A DNA stretch of 57,455 nt, from NCBI GenBank assembly GCA_023382975.1, contig JAHDXO010000029.1:1-57455 (forward strand), in the 5' to 3' direction. Source of the stretch: Pirellulaceae bacterium. GTDB taxonomy: Bacteria; Planctomycetota; Planctomycetia; Pirellulales; Pirellulaceae. Made by a program: the position numbers and the translations under genes. The notes beneath the pieces are model-generated. The model ran no database searches. It was not told the DNA's origin and saw only the letters and a list, made by a program, of their open reading frames with translations. Shown piece by piece: positions 56,151 through 57,455 of this stretch; position 1 is the stretch's first letter; each line of letters opens with the position of its first letter.

Positions 56151-56846
56151 ATGCTGCGGATGGACAACGTTTCCAAAAAATACTTGCATCGCGGACAGAC
56201 CGTGACCGCGCTGGACCAGGCGAGCGTGACGATCCATCGGGGCGATTTTGTCTCCCTGGTGGGACCGAGCGGAAGCGGCAAGAGCACGCTCTTGCTGATG
56301 CTGGGCGGGATGCTCTCGCCCAGTTCGGGCGAGGTGTACTTGGACGAACAGTCCGTGTACGCCTTGAGTCCCAACCGCCGCGCCGAGTTGCGGCAACGGA
56401 AATTGGGCTTTGTCTTCCAAACCTTCAACCTGATCCCCTATTTGACGGCATTGGAGAATGTCCAGGTGCCGCTGTACCTGGCGGGCATGGCTCCGGACGA
56501 ACAGCAGCAGCGGGCGGCCGCATTGCTGGACCGCCTCGGGCTGGGGCAGCGGCTGCACCACAAACCGTGCGAGTTGAGCGTCGGGCAGCAGCAGCGGGTA
56601 GCGCTGGCCCGGATGTTGACCAACGATCCGGCCGTAGTGCTGGCCGACGAGCCTACGGGGAACCTGGATCCTGAGACGAGTCAACAGGTCATCGAGTTCT
56701 TCGAACAGATCAACGACGAAGGCAAGACGATCGTCATGGTCACGCACGATCCGAGAGCCGCGGCGCGTGCCCGGCGCATCCTGCGTCTGGACAACGGGCA
56801 GATCGTGCCGGAGGAGAATTCTGCGGAGCGGTTGCATGTCGCTTGA
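56151..56846 (+). CDS. ABC transporter ATP-binding protein, LolD/MacB type
   Basis: This 231-residue ATPase has Walker A GPSGSGKSTLL, Q-loop, signature LSVGQQQRVAL, Walker B VVLADEPTGNLD and H-loop VMVTHDPR. It belongs to the FtsE/LolD/MacB group and starts 3 nt after the permease gene, so it energises that permease. Confidence 0.94.
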   Translation: MLRMDNVSKKYLHRGQTVTALDQASVTIHRGDFVSLVGPSGSGKSTLLLMLGGMLSPSSGEVYLDEQSVYALSPNRRAELRQRKLGFVFQTFNLIPYLTALENVQVPLYLAGMAPDEQQQRAAALLDRLGLGQRLHHKPCELSVGQQQRVALARMLTNDPAVVLADEPTGNLDPETSQQVIEFFEQINDEGKTIVMVTHDPRAAARARRILRLDNGQIVPEENSAERLHVA

Positions 56847-56952
56847 CGGAGCAGACGCCGTTTCTTCTGCCGGACGGCTGACACGATTTGCGTCAGCCGC
56901 CAGTAGCGGCCATGACGTCGTGTGCCGGCGTCCTCTCGTTTCCGGGGAAGAC

Positions 56953-57336
56953 ATGCGCGATTTCATGGCGATCACCAAGGCGCTCGCCGACGAGCAGCGG
57001 GTGCGGATGCTCTTGGCGTTGCGGCGCAATGAGCTGTGCGTCTGTCAGATCGTCTCCCTGGTGGGGTTGGCCACGTCGACCGTGTCGAAGCACATGTCGA
57101 TCCTGAAACAGGCCCGGTTGGTCGAGAGCCGCAAAGAGGGCCGCTGGATCTACTATCGCCTACCGAGCGAGGATCTGCCCCCGATGGTCCGGCAGGCCAT
57201 GGACTGGATGTTCGATTCCCTGGCGGACGATCCCCGGATCAAACGGGATCAGCAACGACTCGAAGAAATCTGCTCGGTCGCTCCGCAGCAGCTCTGCACT
57301 TCCCGGAACGGTCAGCGGGATTGCCGCCGCAATTAG
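56953..57336 (+). CDS. ArsR-family repressor with CVC motif
   Basis: This ~127-residue regulator has C29-V-C31 in NELCVCQIV, recognition helix ATSTVSKHMSILKQAR and two further C-terminal Cys (EICSVAPQQLC). The ATG at 56953 has GGGGAAG six bases upstream. A start at 56836, overlapping the ATPase gene and with GGAG, would add 39 residues and is also possible. It probably represses the thioredoxin-like/ABC operon in front of it. Confidence 0.92.
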   Translation: MRDFMAITKALADEQRVRMLLALRRNELCVCQIVSLVGLATSTVSKHMSILKQARLVESRKEGRWIYYRLPSEDLPPMVRQAMDWMFDSLADDPRIKRDQQRLEEICSVAPQQLCTSRNGQRDCRRN

Positions 57337-57455
57337 CCAGGCCGAACCGAAAGCGACGGGGGTGGGGGGTAGGGTTTGGGGCAGAAAGTAGACAAAAGTA
57401 TGGGACTATTACGAAAAAAAAGACCCACCACCCGCCCCCCCCGGCACGCCCGCCC
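57337..57455. other. Contig-end sequence with homopolymer runs
   Basis: It has G-runs (57358-57381), an A8 run and C-rich tracts, unlike the rest of the window. No gene is seen. It may be low-quality end sequence. Confidence 0.6.

Noticed and set aside
54999..57029. 676-codon open frame opposite the ABC transporter genes
   Set aside because: Arginine/glutamine-rich antisense frame without any motif, across two genes with complete ABC signatures.
57358..57381. G-quadruplex-forming sequence
   Set aside because: It sits at the contig end amid homopolymer runs and is more likely poor-quality sequence.

Overview
The window looks like one contig from a GC-rich planctomycete, probably Pirellulales-like. 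The signs are a DUF1549/DUF1553 protein with a planctomycete-type cytochrome domain next to a DUF1501 protein, a DUF1080 protein, a 'YTV'-type 16-residue repeat protein, and several families of short palindromic repeats. No tRNA, rRNA, CRISPR array or complete insertion sequence other than a RAYT was seen. The first bases are heptamer repeats and the last ~100 bases are homopolymer-rich, so both ends look like assembly breaks.

Left part (1-32 kb), mostly housekeeping and signalling. It holds uracil-DNA glycosylase, a small hypothetical, a DUF1080 protein and an E2-like/RING-like pair reminiscent of ubiquitin systems. A REP-associated tyrosine transposase (RAYT) sits between two copies of a palindromic array. 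A large CHAT-protease/NB-ARC/TPR gene follows, interrupted by an in-frame TAA. Next is a signalling cluster: TonB-dependent receptor, YfiR, a CHASE8-like histidine kinase, an Rcp1-type regulator and a hybrid kinase. After that come a metallophosphoesterase, the DUF1501/DUF1549 operon, a toxin-antitoxin pair whose toxin is broken by a TGA, a small lipoprotein, the pyrE-def-phosphodiesterase/EEP operon, an L,D-transpeptidase, an RlmI-like methyltransferase, and an operon of a 51-aa membrane peptide, a sulfotransferase and a sulfatase-like hydrolase.

Right part (32.6-57.4 kb), an arsenic/metalloid island. On the minus strand from 40.6 to 32.6 kb are ArsR, a mini-thioredoxin, a flavodoxin-like reductase, two ArsF-like proteins, an ArsG-like permease, a second ArsR, an ArsP/DUF318-type permease, a ProC-like protein, a thioredoxin lipoprotein and a tandem Usp protein. 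From 40.7 to 49.3 kb are an RND remnant, a methyltransferase, a second tandem Usp protein, an HdrA-like/ferredoxin pair, ACR3 with an FmdB-like protein, ArsA, an ArsD-AhpD fusion, a small membrane protein and a third ArsR. From 49.3 to 57.3 kb are the repeat protein, a fourth ArsR with a DUF1573 protein, and an operon of two Cys/Gly-tailed thioredoxin-like proteins, a MacB/Lol-type ABC exporter and a fifth ArsR. All five ArsR proteins carry a Cys-Val-Cys motif in the metal-binding helix.

A degenerate motif, core TT(A/C)GCCA(A/T), often followed by CGAAA, was found upstream of nine of these genes. It suggests that scattered transcription units form one metalloid-responsive regulon. The least familiar candidate system is the secreted thioredoxin-like pair plus ABC exporter plus ArsR at 52.9-57.3 kb.
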